Positions 53,912 through 63,840 of a stretch of DNA of 64,000 nt are shown one piece after another; within the stretch, counting starts at the first letter, position 1, and every line of letters starts with the position of its first letter. The stretch lies in assembly GCA_020847395.1 (NCBI GenBank), contig JADLCD010000048.1, positions 1 through 64,000 on the forward strand, read 5' to 3'. The notes under the pieces were generated by a model. The model was not told where the DNA came from. It saw nothing but the letters and a program-made list of their open reading frames with translations, and did not search any database. Origin of the DNA: Chitinophagaceae bacterium (lineage in GTDB: Bacteria; Bacteroidota; Bacteroidia; Chitinophagales; Chitinophagaceae). A program made the position numbers and the translations under genes.

Positions 53912-56900
53912 TTATTTCTTTGTACCCAGGTCTTTTATCCTGATATTTCGGAAGTACAAAATATCTCCGTGGCCCAGGAAACCGATATGGCCTGTTTTAT
54001 TCATCAGCCCGGGATGTTCTCTGTGATCCGCTGTTCCATTTTTAGACGCTTCAGCTATATCTCCTTCTAAAATAACTGTTCCGTTAAGTATTACTTTTAT
54101 CTTATTGCCAATAGCCTGTATTTCTTCTACATTCCACTCACCCACAGGTTTAAGAAACCCGCGTTTTGCAGGTATTATGCCATATACCGAACCATGATAT
54201 TGATAAGGCTGAAGACTCTTATAGATATCAGCTTCGTTATCCAGCACCTGTATTTCCATTCCTTCGTAAGCAGCATCGCCGGTTAAGGGAGCACGAATAC
54301 CAACACCATTATTAGCACCAGGCGTAAGCTTAAATTCAAAGCGATAAATAAAATCACTATACTCATTATTCGTGTACAGGTTACCGTTACCTCCCCTTTT
54401 TGGATAAACTGCTATTGCGCCATCTTCTATAGTATATGCAGTTTTATTACCTGTCCACTCATGCAAATTTGTGCCATCAAATAATATTTTATAGCCTTCT
54501 TTCTTTTCATCATCAGTAAGCACATAAGGTTTTGGGCGCGGTATTTCTTTGATATAAACATCCCTGTATGCCACATAAGTACCGTGTGCCTGCAATTCAA
54601 TCTGCTCTTCAGGAAATATAGGAATATTACGATCCCAATAATTTTCGAGTGGTACACCATTTACTACAAGTTTTCCATTCAAATAAACCGTTACCAGGTC
54701 TCCAACCATCTTAATATAAAAAGTATTCCAATCACCGATAGCATTGTCGGCCAAAACAAGTGGCTTGCTTTCGTTTTTCTGGTTGTTATATAACCCGCCT
54801 GATCCTACCTGTGCGCCAACATCCACACGTGATGTATCCCATATCTGCACCTGCGGCGTTCCTCTTAAATAAATACCGGCATCACCGTCTTTTGTAATCT
54901 TCCAGTCAACATACATTTCAAAGTCGCCATATTTCTTTTCTGTGCAAAGATTATTTCCATGCCCGTTAAAAATTAATAAGCCGTCTTTCACACTCCAGCC
55001 TTCACGCATAATATCGTCTGCTTTTTTCTGCTCTTTTACAAGGGTTTTAGCATCCATTTTTGCGCGTTTAACAGGGTCTGCAACCAATCCTTTCCAACCT
55101 GTTAAATCCTTACCATTAAATAATGGCACAAATCCTTCGCCCTGCTGCATAGCTGCAATATGCTTGCGTATCGCTTCTTTCTGATATTCACTTTCTGATC
55201 CTTTCAGCACTGAAATTGTTTTTTCAAGCAGCGCTTTTACATTATCCCCATAAATTGTTTTATCGCCTAATGCAATATTCATTACCGCTGACGCTGCGCG
55301 TTGCTGTAATGCGGGATCGTCCAGGTAACGACCGGCATATAATAATGCAGGGAAGGTTTTACATTTTTCAACCTCGCTTAATACCTGGTTTTTCTGATCT
55401 GCATCCTGTGCATATTCCATTGCATTACGCAGCATAATCAATTTGTTATCGCCAGTATTATCTGATGCCCGTATTTGTTTTACAAATGCGGCTACAGCAT
55501 CTTTTGTAAGGCTGCTTTGCCCTGATTGCTGTAATACCTGGTATATTTGAGTTGTAGCTCCACCCCCCTTCCACGTTGCAAGTGCATCAATCACAGCCTT
55601 TTTTGTTGCATCATTACCAGGGGCAAAAGCACCGGCTACTGTTGATAAAGCTTCATTACCGCCAACCCCTGACAATACCCGGTAATACAAATATTTTTTA
55701 TCATCCGGGGCTTTTCTCATATGTTCCAGCAACAATTTAGTACGCTGCTCTTCTTTTGGAAATGAGGAAAGTCCTGAAACCATTCCATCCTGAATATCGG
55801 TAATATCCTGCGTGGTGGTTGCGGATAACAATAAAGGATTTAATTGCGTAACCTGCCTTGGCGATCCTATTTGCTTTACAGCATTTCTTGCAGCGCTGCT
55901 TATTAATGGATCTGTGTTACCCATTAACCCTATTATTTCCTTGAGTTTTTTATCATCACGCCTTGCACCTAACACGTCTATTATAGCTGCTTTTCCAGCG
56001 GGTGAAGCATCAGCAAGTGCTGCTCCGGCATTAGCTGTTACGCTATCACCTTTCATTGATAATAAAGCTGTTTTAACAGCAGTTGCTTCTGTAGTATCAG
56101 CAGTTTTTAAAAGCCCCAGCAATGCAGGTAAAGAGCCCTGCTGACCTATTTTACCGGCTGCAGCAATAGCAGCAAGTTTTATAGATGCATCATTACTTTG
56201 CAGAGATTGTAATACAACCGGCAATGCAGTAGTAACATTATTATTGCCAAACATTTTTATAATTTCCGGTTTAACAACAATACCTGCTTTATTAAACGCT
56301 TTCAACCATTCTCCTATACTGCCCGTATTAAGATTAGATTGTGCAAATTTTAACGCGGCTTCACGGTACTGAGCATTTTTATCTTTCATAGCGCCTGTAA
56401 GCAATGCCGTATTACGTTCACCCTGTATACCTGCTAATAATTTTAACGCGGCTATGCGTGTTTGAACCTGGTTATCAGCAGCGGCGTTTTTAAGCAATTG
56501 TTTTATTGCTTTTTCAGCAACTGCTGTATTGCCTTTTGCTGACAGTTTATTAAGAAAAGCTATATAAGAAGAAGTTGCATTTGTAACATCATAACTATAA
56601 TTAGCTTTAGCAGCGGCATCGGCCAGTATTTTTGCTGAAGAAGGATCTGCAATTTCTGCAAGCGCAGATAAAACTACTTTGGTTAATTTTTGATCGCCGG
56701 CACCTGCAAGTGCAGTAATTGCCTGCAATGCACCCGGGTATGCCGTATGCCCAAAGGCCTGCACAATCGACAACTGTGCATTACCGTTAGCACCATTTAA
56801 AGCCTGTAATAAAGTTTTGTTAGAAGCCTCAGTATTAATAGCAGCCAATGCTCTTGAAGCAGCATCAGACAAACGTTCATCTTTTAAAAATGGTTCAAGC

Positions 56901-57307
56901 GCAGCAATAGCATCATCTTTACCCACATGCCCCAGTTGTGTAATAATAAACAACTGCGCTTCTTTATTGGTAAGCTTAGGAAGCGCCCGGGCATATGCTT
57001 TTACAGCGAGCTCACGCTGGTTTTCATTTCCTTTTTGGGTTGCATAATACGAAAACCCATTGATAGCATAATGCAGGCGCGTATCATCACCGCCGGCATT
57101 TAAACCTGCAACGAGTTCCGCAATTCCATTTTCGCCAAGATTGGCAACAGCTTCTGCATTTGCCTTTAATTGTTTAGCATCATCTGCCGGCGTTTTTGCC
57201 AGGAGATCTGCAATTTTTGTAGTAACTGTTCTGTTGTCATCTGTTTGCGCATTTAGCGAAACATACAGCGCACAGCTTATAACAAAGCATAAAAATTTAC
57301 GTAGCAT
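53912..57307 (-). CDS. HEAT-repeat protein with two DUF1080 domains (3-keto-disaccharide hydrolase type)
   Basis: An 1131-residue exported protein: signal peptide (about 1-20), Ala-rich HEAT-like helical repeats (about 30-700), and two DUF1080 (3-keto-disaccharide hydrolase) domains at about 726-925 (PLFNGKDLTGWKGLV) and 936-1131 (ILFDGTNLHEWTGNK, GVGIRAPLTGDAAYEGMEIQV). DUF1080 enzymes hydrolyse 3-keto-glycosides formed by oxidation of sugars. The next gene upstream encodes a Gfo/Idh/MocA oxidoreductase, the class that can make such keto sugars, so the two may act in sequence in the periplasm. Confidence 0.85.
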   Translation of the reverse strand: MLRKFLCFVISCALYVSLNAQTDDNRTVTTKIADLLAKTPADDAKQLKANAEAVANLGENGIAELVAGLNAGGDDTRLHYAINGFSYYATQKGNENQRELAVKAYARALPKLTNKEAQLFIITQLGHVGKDDAIAALEPFLKDERLSDAASRALAAINTEASNKTLLQALNGANGNAQLSIVQAFGHTAYPGALQAITALAGAGDQKLTKVVLSALAEIADPSSAKILADAAAKANYSYDVTNATSSYIAFLNKLSAKGNTAVAEKAIKQLLKNAAADNQVQTRIAALKLLAGIQGERNTALLTGAMKDKNAQYREAALKFAQSNLNTGSIGEWLKAFNKAGIVVKPEIIKMFGNNNVTTALPVVLQSLQSNDASIKLAAIAAAGKIGQQGSLPALLGLLKTADTTEATAVKTALLSMKGDSVTANAGAALADASPAGKAAIIDVLGARRDDKKLKEIIGLMGNTDPLISSAARNAVKQIGSPRQVTQLNPLLLSATTTQDITDIQDGMVSGLSSFPKEEQRTKLLLEHMRKAPDDKKYLYYRVLSGVGGNEALSTVAGAFAPGNDATKKAVIDALATWKGGGATTQIYQVLQQSGQSSLTKDAVAAFVKQIRASDNTGDNKLIMLRNAMEYAQDADQKNQVLSEVEKCKTFPALLYAGRYLDDPALQQRAASAVMNIALGDKTIYGDNVKALLEKTISVLKGSESEYQKEAIRKHIAAMQQGEGFVPLFNGKDLTGWKGLVADPVKRAKMDAKTLVKEQKKADDIMREGWSVKDGLLIFNGHGNNLCTEKKYGDFEMYVDWKITKDGDAGIYLRGTPQVQIWDTSRVDVGAQVGSGGLYNNQKNESKPLVLADNAIGDWNTFYIKMVGDLVTVYLNGKLVVNGVPLENYWDRNIPIFPEEQIELQAHGTYVAYRDVYIKEIPRPKPYVLTDDEKKEGYKILFDGTNLHEWTGNKTAYTIEDGAIAVYPKRGGNGNLYTNNEYSDFIYRFEFKLTPGANNGVGIRAPLTGDAAYEGMEIQVLDNEADIYKSLQPYQYHGSVYGIIPAKRGFLKPVGEWNVEEIQAIGNKIKVILNGTVILEGDIAEASKNGTADHREHPGLMNKTGHIGFLGHGDILYFRNIRIKDLGTKK

Positions 57308-57370
57308 GAAAGATTTGATTATTATCGTTCGGTTACAAAATAGTTTTATTCATCATCATTTGCACTAAGC

Positions 57371-58648
57371 TTAAATAAACCAGGGTGCACGCAAAGGTGG
57401 ATTTAATAAACGGTTCGCGCCTTCATCATCAATAAACTCCTGCTTAACAGGATCAAATTTCAGGTTGCGACCTAACTGCAATGCAATCTTACCCATGTTT
57501 ACAATAGTGCATGAACGATGTCCGTTCGCTTCGTTCAAGGCAAATTTTTTCCTGTTTTTTACCGCGTCTGCAAAATCGGTAACCTGCGGTTCCGGATCAG
57601 GAAATGCAGCAAGCTTTCTTTCAAAGTCAGGAATATCGCATTTGAATCCGTTATACACTTTGCCTTTCGGGCCTTCTATATAAGCCGCCTTTTCTTCTGT
57701 GCCTGCACCATCTAATATAATCTGGCAGCCATCTTCATACGTATATGTAATCTTGCGCCATGTTCCTACCGCATCATCGTGCTGCTGCGGTGCATCTACC
57801 TCAACTGATACCGGGCTGGTATCATCTTTGCCTAAAAAGTATTGAATAGGATCAATATAGTGTTGACCCATATCACCCAAACCACCGCCATCATAATCCC
57901 AGTAACCACGGAATGTAGTATGCACACGATGTGCATTGTATGGCTTATATGGTGCAGGTCCTAACCACATTTCATAATCCAGTTCAGCAGGAATGGGTTC
58001 CGGTTCAAGATGCGTTTTACCAACCCAATAAAATTTCCAGTCGAAACCGGTGTGTTTGCTCACCGTAACTTTTAATGGCCAACCCAGCATACCGCTTTCT
58101 ACCAGTTTTTTTATTGGTTTAACGGTTGTGTTCATGCCATAAAAATTATCAGAAAAACGGAACCATGTATTCAGCCTGAAGATTCTTCCATGTTGTTGCA
58201 CGGCTTCAACAAGGCGTTTACCTTCGCCTATTGTTCTTGTCATTGGTTTCTCACACCATATATCTTTTCCGGCTCTTGCAGCATCTGCCGCAATAATACC
58301 ATGCCAGTGCGGCGGGGTGGCTATATGCACTATATCAACTTCCGGAAGCGTGATTAACTCACGGTAATCTCTAAATGTTTTTACGCCCTTTCCTCCATCC
58401 ATAGCATCAAGCGCCAGTTGTATATGTCTTGTATCTACATCACATACCGCCACCACTTTAGTACCGGCATACGGTATATGCCCCCTGCCCATACCTCCTA
58501 CACCTATGATTGCTTTAGTTAGTGTATCACTTGGCGCAAGGTATCCTTGTCCGCCCAATACATGCCGCGGCACAATGGTAAATGCCGCAAGCGCGCCAAT
58601 TGTATTTTTTAAAAACAGGCGCCTGGAATTTTTTTGTTTTAGTTTCAT
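57371..58648 (-). CDS. TAT-exported Gfo/Idh/MocA oxidoreductase
   Basis: A 425-residue NAD(P)-dependent oxidoreductase. The N-terminus has a twin-arginine signal (NSRRLFLKNTIGALAAFTIV), then a Rossmann fold (IIGVGGMGRGHIPYAG) and EKPMTRTIGEGKRLVEAV with the conserved EKP. GGGLGDMGQHYIDPIQY fits the C-terminal fold. The start at 58648 places the RR signal near the N-terminus; the frame extends 11 codons further. The stop is 63 bases from the DUF1080 gene on the same strand; together they suggest 3-keto-glycoside metabolism. Confidence 0.87.
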   Translation of the reverse strand: MKLKQKNSRRLFLKNTIGALAAFTIVPRHVLGGQGYLAPSDTLTKAIIGVGGMGRGHIPYAGTKVVAVCDVDTRHIQLALDAMDGGKGVKTFRDYRELITLPEVDIVHIATPPHWHGIIAADAARAGKDIWCEKPMTRTIGEGKRLVEAVQQHGRIFRLNTWFRFSDNFYGMNTTVKPIKKLVESGMLGWPLKVTVSKHTGFDWKFYWVGKTHLEPEPIPAELDYEMWLGPAPYKPYNAHRVHTTFRGYWDYDGGGLGDMGQHYIDPIQYFLGKDDTSPVSVEVDAPQQHDDAVGTWRKITYTYEDGCQIILDGAGTEEKAAYIEGPKGKVYNGFKCDIPDFERKLAAFPDPEPQVTDFADAVKNRKKFALNEANGHRSCTIVNMGKIALQLGRNLKFDPVKQEFIDDEGANRLLNPPLRAPWFI

Positions 58649-58681
58649 GATTACTAATGAGAAGTTTAGTGATAAGAGCAC

Positions 58682-59068
58682 TAAAATACCGATAAAATCA
58701 ATAGCTGTTAATGCTTGTAATTAATATTTTGGAGTACAGGGTATAAATCATTCCATTCAGGGTTTTTGGAGGGCTATAGCTTATGCTATTGATGGAAAAT
58801 TTTATAGTTGCATACGTGCAATAAGGTTGCTGGCAACATCAATATATCATACTGTTAGTGCAAATGTTGAGCAACAGTACCAATGCCCGGCAGATTCAGC
58901 GTTCATATAGTCTCATTTGAAATAAGATTACGGCTTGCTAAACCTATAAGGTTTGCAGCGCTGCAATACCGCCCGGCAAACCTTATAGGTTTTACGATAA
59001 GAATGATTTAACTACAATGTTCGTGTTGGCTCGGTCGAAAGGACGAAAAAGAAGCAGAAAGTGTAAAA
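58682..59068. other. 387-base gap with an inverted repeat, no gene seen
   Basis: No convincing frame. It holds the inverted repeat at 58940-58992 described separately. The rest is AT-rich with no clear promoter. Confidence 0.5.
58940..58992. repeat. 16-bp perfect inverted repeat (dispersed-repeat type)
   Basis: AAACCTATAAGGTTTG (58940-58955) and CAAACCTTATAGGTTT (58977-58992) are exact reverse complements across 21 bases. Each arm is itself nearly palindromic. There is no T tract, so it is not a plain terminator. It looks like a small mobile or REP-type intergenic repeat. Confidence 0.75.
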
Positions 59069-60385
59069 TCAAAAAAGTGATTTTGTTTTTAACAATACCC
59101 AATCACCTATTTTCACGCCCTGGTCAAAGCCATTATCAATAGCATCCATATAATGAATACCTCCGTAAAAACGGGAGATGGCTGCTTCTTTAGCCGCTTG
59201 TTGAAAAGAACTAAAATTTCGGTGGGGTAATCCAAATTTTACTTCTACAGTATCTGTAAATGCAAAATTATCAGCAATGCATTTTGTAAGAATTATTTGA
59301 GAAGTGGCTGAAATGCAGGAATGCCCGCTCAGGTATTCAGGAAATGGCGGTGTTTGCAATAAAGGTTTCCAATGCGGATCAATAATATTGCGTATTGCTG
59401 TTTCAGGACGAACGCGGTTGCTGGTATATTTTTCGTTCCAGCAGCCGATAAAGCTGTCCATCAAACCCATTGCCACCAACGCATGAATCAGCATGGTTTG
59501 ATTAAATGTTTTTTTTGCATTCCTGCATGCAATGCCGGTAATGCCCAGCCAGTGTGCACCGGGTGAAATTTTCTTTAATCCAACCATCAGGTGGCCTCCA
59601 TCCTGCATGGCAAAGGGATTACAATCCCAATATGCCGCAATTAAACGATGTTCATCAGAAAGGTTGCTTTCACTTTGTTTGTAATTATCGTAAAGCATTT
59701 TGTAGAAAGTGGAGTTTTTGTTACGCGAATAGGGCGTTGGCTGTGGCGGCGCAAACTGGCTCGAAGAATCAAGGAAGAAAGAACGCACTGAACTAAAATA
59801 AGGTTCCACCGCCGGAAAATACCCGGGTGGAGTGGGATACCAATATTGCTCCCCGTTTAATGGCGTGTAACGCGGCAGGTTGCTGATTTTATAATATCCA
59901 TCTGCTTTTGCATAAACAAGAATAGCTTGGCTGATTGCCTGCGCATATTGCTGCGATTGCTTTATCACTTCTTCATCTAACCCATTTGCTTTAAGTGAAT
60001 CGGTAATCTTCTGCTCAAATTTTGCAAGTTGTGTGCCTGATGGCTGCATTTTTTTTGCAGTTTCAACCATTGCCAGCAATGCAGCTAACGGATAATCATA
60101 ACCACTTAAAGCAGGTTTGGGAATAGAGGGATATTCTTTTACAACGCCATGCATTGAACGAAACGCAGTATCATTTTGAGATACCACTTCATAACCCGCT
60201 AAGCAGGCATAGCTAAAAAAACGTGCTGCCAGGGGAGGATTGGTAACATCATGTACCATTAACGATGACATCTCTCCCATCAACTGCGATATTTCTTTAT
60301 TTTCAAGATGGGATGTTTGCTTTTGCTTTTTAGCACAACCAAAAACAAATAGTATTGCTATTAAAAAAATATACTGCCTGATCAT
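59069..60385 (-). CDS. PAP2/vanadium haloperoxidase-like lipoprotein
   Basis: A 438-residue lipoprotein (signal ending LFVFGC, Cys17). The acid phosphatase/haloperoxidase motifs are complete: K-x6-RP in KYTSNRVRPETA, SGH in YLSGHSCIS, and SR-x5-H-x3-D in SRFYGGIHYMD. These bind phosphate or vanadate. Whether it is a phosphatase or haloperoxidase cannot be told. It begins three bases after the VCBS/UnbV lipoprotein gene, a pairing common in Bacteroidota, usually downstream of SusC/SusD. Confidence 0.87.
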   Translation of the reverse strand: MIRQYIFLIAILFVFGCAKKQKQTSHLENKEISQLMGEMSSLMVHDVTNPPLAARFFSYACLAGYEVVSQNDTAFRSMHGVVKEYPSIPKPALSGYDYPLAALLAMVETAKKMQPSGTQLAKFEQKITDSLKANGLDEEVIKQSQQYAQAISQAILVYAKADGYYKISNLPRYTPLNGEQYWYPTPPGYFPAVEPYFSSVRSFFLDSSSQFAPPQPTPYSRNKNSTFYKMLYDNYKQSESNLSDEHRLIAAYWDCNPFAMQDGGHLMVGLKKISPGAHWLGITGIACRNAKKTFNQTMLIHALVAMGLMDSFIGCWNEKYTSNRVRPETAIRNIIDPHWKPLLQTPPFPEYLSGHSCISATSQIILTKCIADNFAFTDTVEVKFGLPHRNFSSFQQAAKEAAISRFYGGIHYMDAIDNGFDQGVKIGDWVLLKTKSLF

Positions 60386-60388
60386 TTT

Positions 60389-63300
60389 CTATTTTAATTT
60401 GTACGCAGCTAAAGCCTTTTGATTAATACCAAAGAGTAGCATATTGTTTACCATCACCGCGCTCCTTACATCGCCCCATAACTTAAACCCGGATTTCCAT
60501 TGAGGTATATAGTCAAAATTTCCTTTGCCATCACCTTTCAGTAAAATGCCGTAGTTAGCGTCTGATTTTCCAAAACGTAATCTTGCGCGGTTAATATTTC
60601 CACAAAGAAGCAAATCAGGTTTTCCATCTTTATCATAATCAAGCATCGTTATGGTAAATACTGGTGATTGCTGCGCCTGAACAGGCAGGGCTTTTATATG
60701 CAATTTTCCATCTGCGCCCGATTCAAAATAAGTAGTCTCCAAACGATTGGCTTTTAAATGACCGGCATTTGCAAGTTCGCCAGCTTTAAAAATATCCGTA
60801 ACCGTTTGATCAGCGTATCCTTTATAATCTGTATAACGGGTTCGCATACCCGACATTTGGTCAAGCAATTCATCCCTTGTTACATAAGGATAGCTTTTAT
60901 GCTGAATGTAAAAGCAGAATATCGGGTCTACAGATCCGTCGTCATCAAAATCTTTAAAATAGATTTCAGCAGGCTCATTATCACTTGCTTTGCATTGTGT
61001 ATTCAATCCTTCATTCGCTGCAATAATATCAGGCTTACCATCTCCGTTCATATCAGCTATAGCCAATTTGTTCCACCAGCCACTCAAAGGCTTATCAAAA
61101 TATGCCGCCGTTTTATCTTCAAGTTTGCTATTATTATTGATAAACACTTTTACCGGCATCCATTCACCCGCTACTATCAAATCTGGTTTTTTGTCATTAT
61201 TCATATCGGTAAATACCGCATCTGATATCATACCCGGCTTTTCCAAACCAGGCGATATAAGTTTTGTTTGATCGCTGAAATTGCCTTTTCCATCATTAAT
61301 AAGAATATAGCTGCGCGGCGCTTCAGGATACCTGCCGGGTATAACACGTCCGCCAACAAACAAATCGGGTTTTGCATCCCCGTTAATATCAGCTACCCTT
61401 ACGCAACTTTTACTTACCTGCATCGGGGGCAATGCATTTGCTGATTTAAAAAAATTTCCTTTACCATCATTCAGGTACAACCTGTCCTGCAGGCGTGTAT
61501 CATTTTCAGTAAAGTTATGATAGCCGCCGCTGGCTACATATAAATCAAGTGTTCCATTGCCATCTGCATCAAAAAAAGCGGCATCGGCATCTTCACAAAT
61601 TTTATCTGCTTCAAACGCAGGTTCGGGTTGCAATATAAATTGCCCGTTTTTTTGCTGTATGTATATTGCCGCGGTTTGCCCTGTTGCGCTGCCAATAAAT
61701 ATATCTTCCCGCCCATCTCCATTTACATCAGCTTTTACCATACAAGGCCCAAAGAATGACATAGGATTAACCATTAATGGCTGGCGCTTAAAATCGTTTA
61801 CATTATTGGGTGTATGCTCAAAAGCAATGGGCGATTTCACTTCTTCAAACAATGTTGCCGGCATTTTGGGCGCTATGTATTTTGTATTGGCTTCACTTTC
61901 TTTTAAAGTAATGAGCTGGTTAGGTTTAATGTTGGTAAGCAATTGCATTTTTCCGCTCAACCAAACTATAGTGAGGGAATCAATAGTATCATCCTGCCCA
62001 AGTCCGAAATGAAGAATAGGAGAAACGGAAGACTCAAAACCTCTTGTAGGCATCTGTTCAATATATTGTTGTGTGCCTTTATTGAATAAAGTTACTTTAG
62101 CACCTAATCCCCGGGTATTAAGACCACTACCCTCAAGTTTTATTTGCAGGTAATTATTTTTTGTTTTTTTGTTGGCTTCATTCTCATAAACAAATGCAGG
62201 CAGGTTAATGTTATTTATTATAAGATCCAGATCGCCATCATTATCCAGGTCGGCATATGCAGCGCCATTGCTGTTGGATGATGAATCAACTCCCCACTCC
62301 TGCTGCATATTGGAGAAGGTAAAATTACCGTTATTTTTAAAAACATAATTGGTAACATTCGAAGAAGGAATTTTCTGCACCAGCTCAAACAAATCCTGCC
62401 GCATTACTTTTCTGTCTTTCAAATAATCGCCCATGAATTTTAAAAAATCCATATCAGTATAGTCGCGGAGATAGCCGTTTGTTATATATAAATCTTTCCA
62501 GCCATCATTATCATAATCTGCCGCAAGCGGCGCCCAACTCCAGTCTGTATTTGATATACCTGCAAGCTGACCTATTTCACTAAAAGTGCCATTACCATTA
62601 TTATACTGCAGCATATTGCGCATATAACTATAATAGAAGCCAGAGCGCAGGGCAAGATCAAATTTTTCATAATTATCCGGTGCAAAAAGCATCTTCTGCC
62701 TTTTATTATCTTCAGGCAGCATATCAAGGGTAATGATATCAGGTAACGCATCATTGTTTATATCCACCACATCATTTCCCATAGAAAAATTAGAGAAATG
62801 ACCCAGTTGTTGCTGAAGCTTATTAGAGAACGTACCATCTTTATTATTGATGTATAAATAATCCGGCACACCATAATCATTAGACACATATATATCCGTC
62901 CACCCATCAGCATTTAAGTCTGCAACGCCGGCGCCTAATCCATAAGTAAGATCGGAACTGCTGATGCCTGCTTTTTCGGTAACATCAGTAAAGTGCCCGT
63001 CATTATTTTTAAATAATCTCACGCCGGTCAGAGGATTACTTCTTTTTAAAATTTCTGCCGTAGTAGCTTCATCCAATATTGGTAAAGATTTGGGATAGTG
63101 GTTCAACAAAAACATATCCAGGTCTCCGTCTCTGTCGTAATCAAAAAAAACAGCCTGGTTGCTATAAGCAGAATCATCTAATCCATATTTTTCTGCCTGT
63201 TCTGTAAAATGCGGAATACCTGCGTTGTTATTACCTTCATTAATAAATAATTGATTTCTTCGCTGTGGGCCGGTTAATTTTCCTGAGTAACAAACGTAGA

Positions 63301-63736
63301 TATCTTCCTTTCCATCTCCATTTATATCAACCATGGTTGCACCTGTTTTCCACGGGCCGGGTCTGCCTGCAACACCCGCAGCATCAGTAATATCTTCAAA
63401 ATGCATTTTTCCTTTATTCAGATACAACTTATTCGTAGTCATGTTACCAATAAAATAAACATCCTGTAATCCATCACCATTTACATCTGAAACGGCTACT
63501 CCCCCTCCATTATAAATGTATTCGTACATCATTACGTTTGCATTCAGGTTTTCAGTGAGTGTGTTTTGAAAATTGATATTCGTTTGCCCGGGAGATAACA
63601 ATGTAAATAAAGGATTGGATGCATGTTTGGAAACAACAGGCTGCTCAGGGGTTGAGCTATTTGTGCAGCCTGATATTGCCGTAAAAAAAAGGCAGGCAGT
63701 CAGTAAATGCGCTACGGATAATTTATTATAATACAA
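60389..63736 (-). CDS. VCBS/FG-GAP repeat lipoprotein with ASPIC/UnbV domain
   Basis: An 1115-residue lipoprotein: signal peptide ending AISGC (Cys24), many FG-GAP/VCBS blades with Ca-binding DxNxDGxxD motifs (e.g. VSDVNGDGLQDVYFIG, DINGDGKEDIYVCY, DYDNDGWKDLYITNG, DINGDAKPDLFVGG), and an ASPIC/UnbV domain at about 535-610 (GLGAKVTLFNKGTQQY). It is a surface or periplasmic binding protein of a SusCD-type locus; ligand unknown. The start is TTG at 63736, giving the lipoprotein signal. The SusD gene follows upstream. Confidence 0.87.
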   Translation of the reverse strand: MYYNKLSVAHLLTACLFFTAISGCTNSSTPEQPVVSKHASNPLFTLLSPGQTNINFQNTLTENLNANVMMYEYIYNGGGVAVSDVNGDGLQDVYFIGNMTTNKLYLNKGKMHFEDITDAAGVAGRPGPWKTGATMVDINGDGKEDIYVCYSGKLTGPQRRNQLFINEGNNNAGIPHFTEQAEKYGLDDSAYSNQAVFFDYDRDGDLDMFLLNHYPKSLPILDEATTAEILKRSNPLTGVRLFKNNDGHFTDVTEKAGISSSDLTYGLGAGVADLNADGWTDIYVSNDYGVPDYLYINNKDGTFSNKLQQQLGHFSNFSMGNDVVDINNDALPDIITLDMLPEDNKRQKMLFAPDNYEKFDLALRSGFYYSYMRNMLQYNNGNGTFSEIGQLAGISNTDWSWAPLAADYDNDGWKDLYITNGYLRDYTDMDFLKFMGDYLKDRKVMRQDLFELVQKIPSSNVTNYVFKNNGNFTFSNMQQEWGVDSSSNSNGAAYADLDNDGDLDLIINNINLPAFVYENEANKKTKNNYLQIKLEGSGLNTRGLGAKVTLFNKGTQQYIEQMPTRGFESSVSPILHFGLGQDDTIDSLTIVWLSGKMQLLTNIKPNQLITLKESEANTKYIAPKMPATLFEEVKSPIAFEHTPNNVNDFKRQPLMVNPMSFFGPCMVKADVNGDGREDIFIGSATGQTAAIYIQQKNGQFILQPEPAFEADKICEDADAAFFDADGNGTLDLYVASGGYHNFTENDTRLQDRLYLNDGKGNFFKSANALPPMQVSKSCVRVADINGDAKPDLFVGGRVIPGRYPEAPRSYILINDGKGNFSDQTKLISPGLEKPGMISDAVFTDMNNDKKPDLIVAGEWMPVKVFINNNSKLEDKTAAYFDKPLSGWWNKLAIADMNGDGKPDIIAANEGLNTQCKASDNEPAEIYFKDFDDDGSVDPIFCFYIQHKSYPYVTRDELLDQMSGMRTRYTDYKGYADQTVTDIFKAGELANAGHLKANRLETTYFESGADGKLHIKALPVQAQQSPVFTITMLDYDKDGKPDLLLCGNINRARLRFGKSDANYGILLKGDGKGNFDYIPQWKSGFKLWGDVRSAVMVNNMLLFGINQKALAAYKLK

Positions 63737-63788
63737 GGCTCAGGAAATTATAAAGGTTACAAATACATTATTATACTAAGATAAAAAA

Positions 63789-63817
63789 ACTATGCCGGCA
63801 ATAATCACCGGCATAGT
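63789..63817 (-). terminator. Rho-independent terminator after the SusD gene
   Basis: On the minus strand ACTATGCCGG pairs with CCGGCATAGT (10-bp stem, 9-base loop) followed by TTTTTT. It separates SusD from the VCBS gene, so expression of the latter needs read-through or its own promoter. Confidence 0.85.
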
Positions 63818-63840
63818 ATAAACAATTAAAATAATCAACT

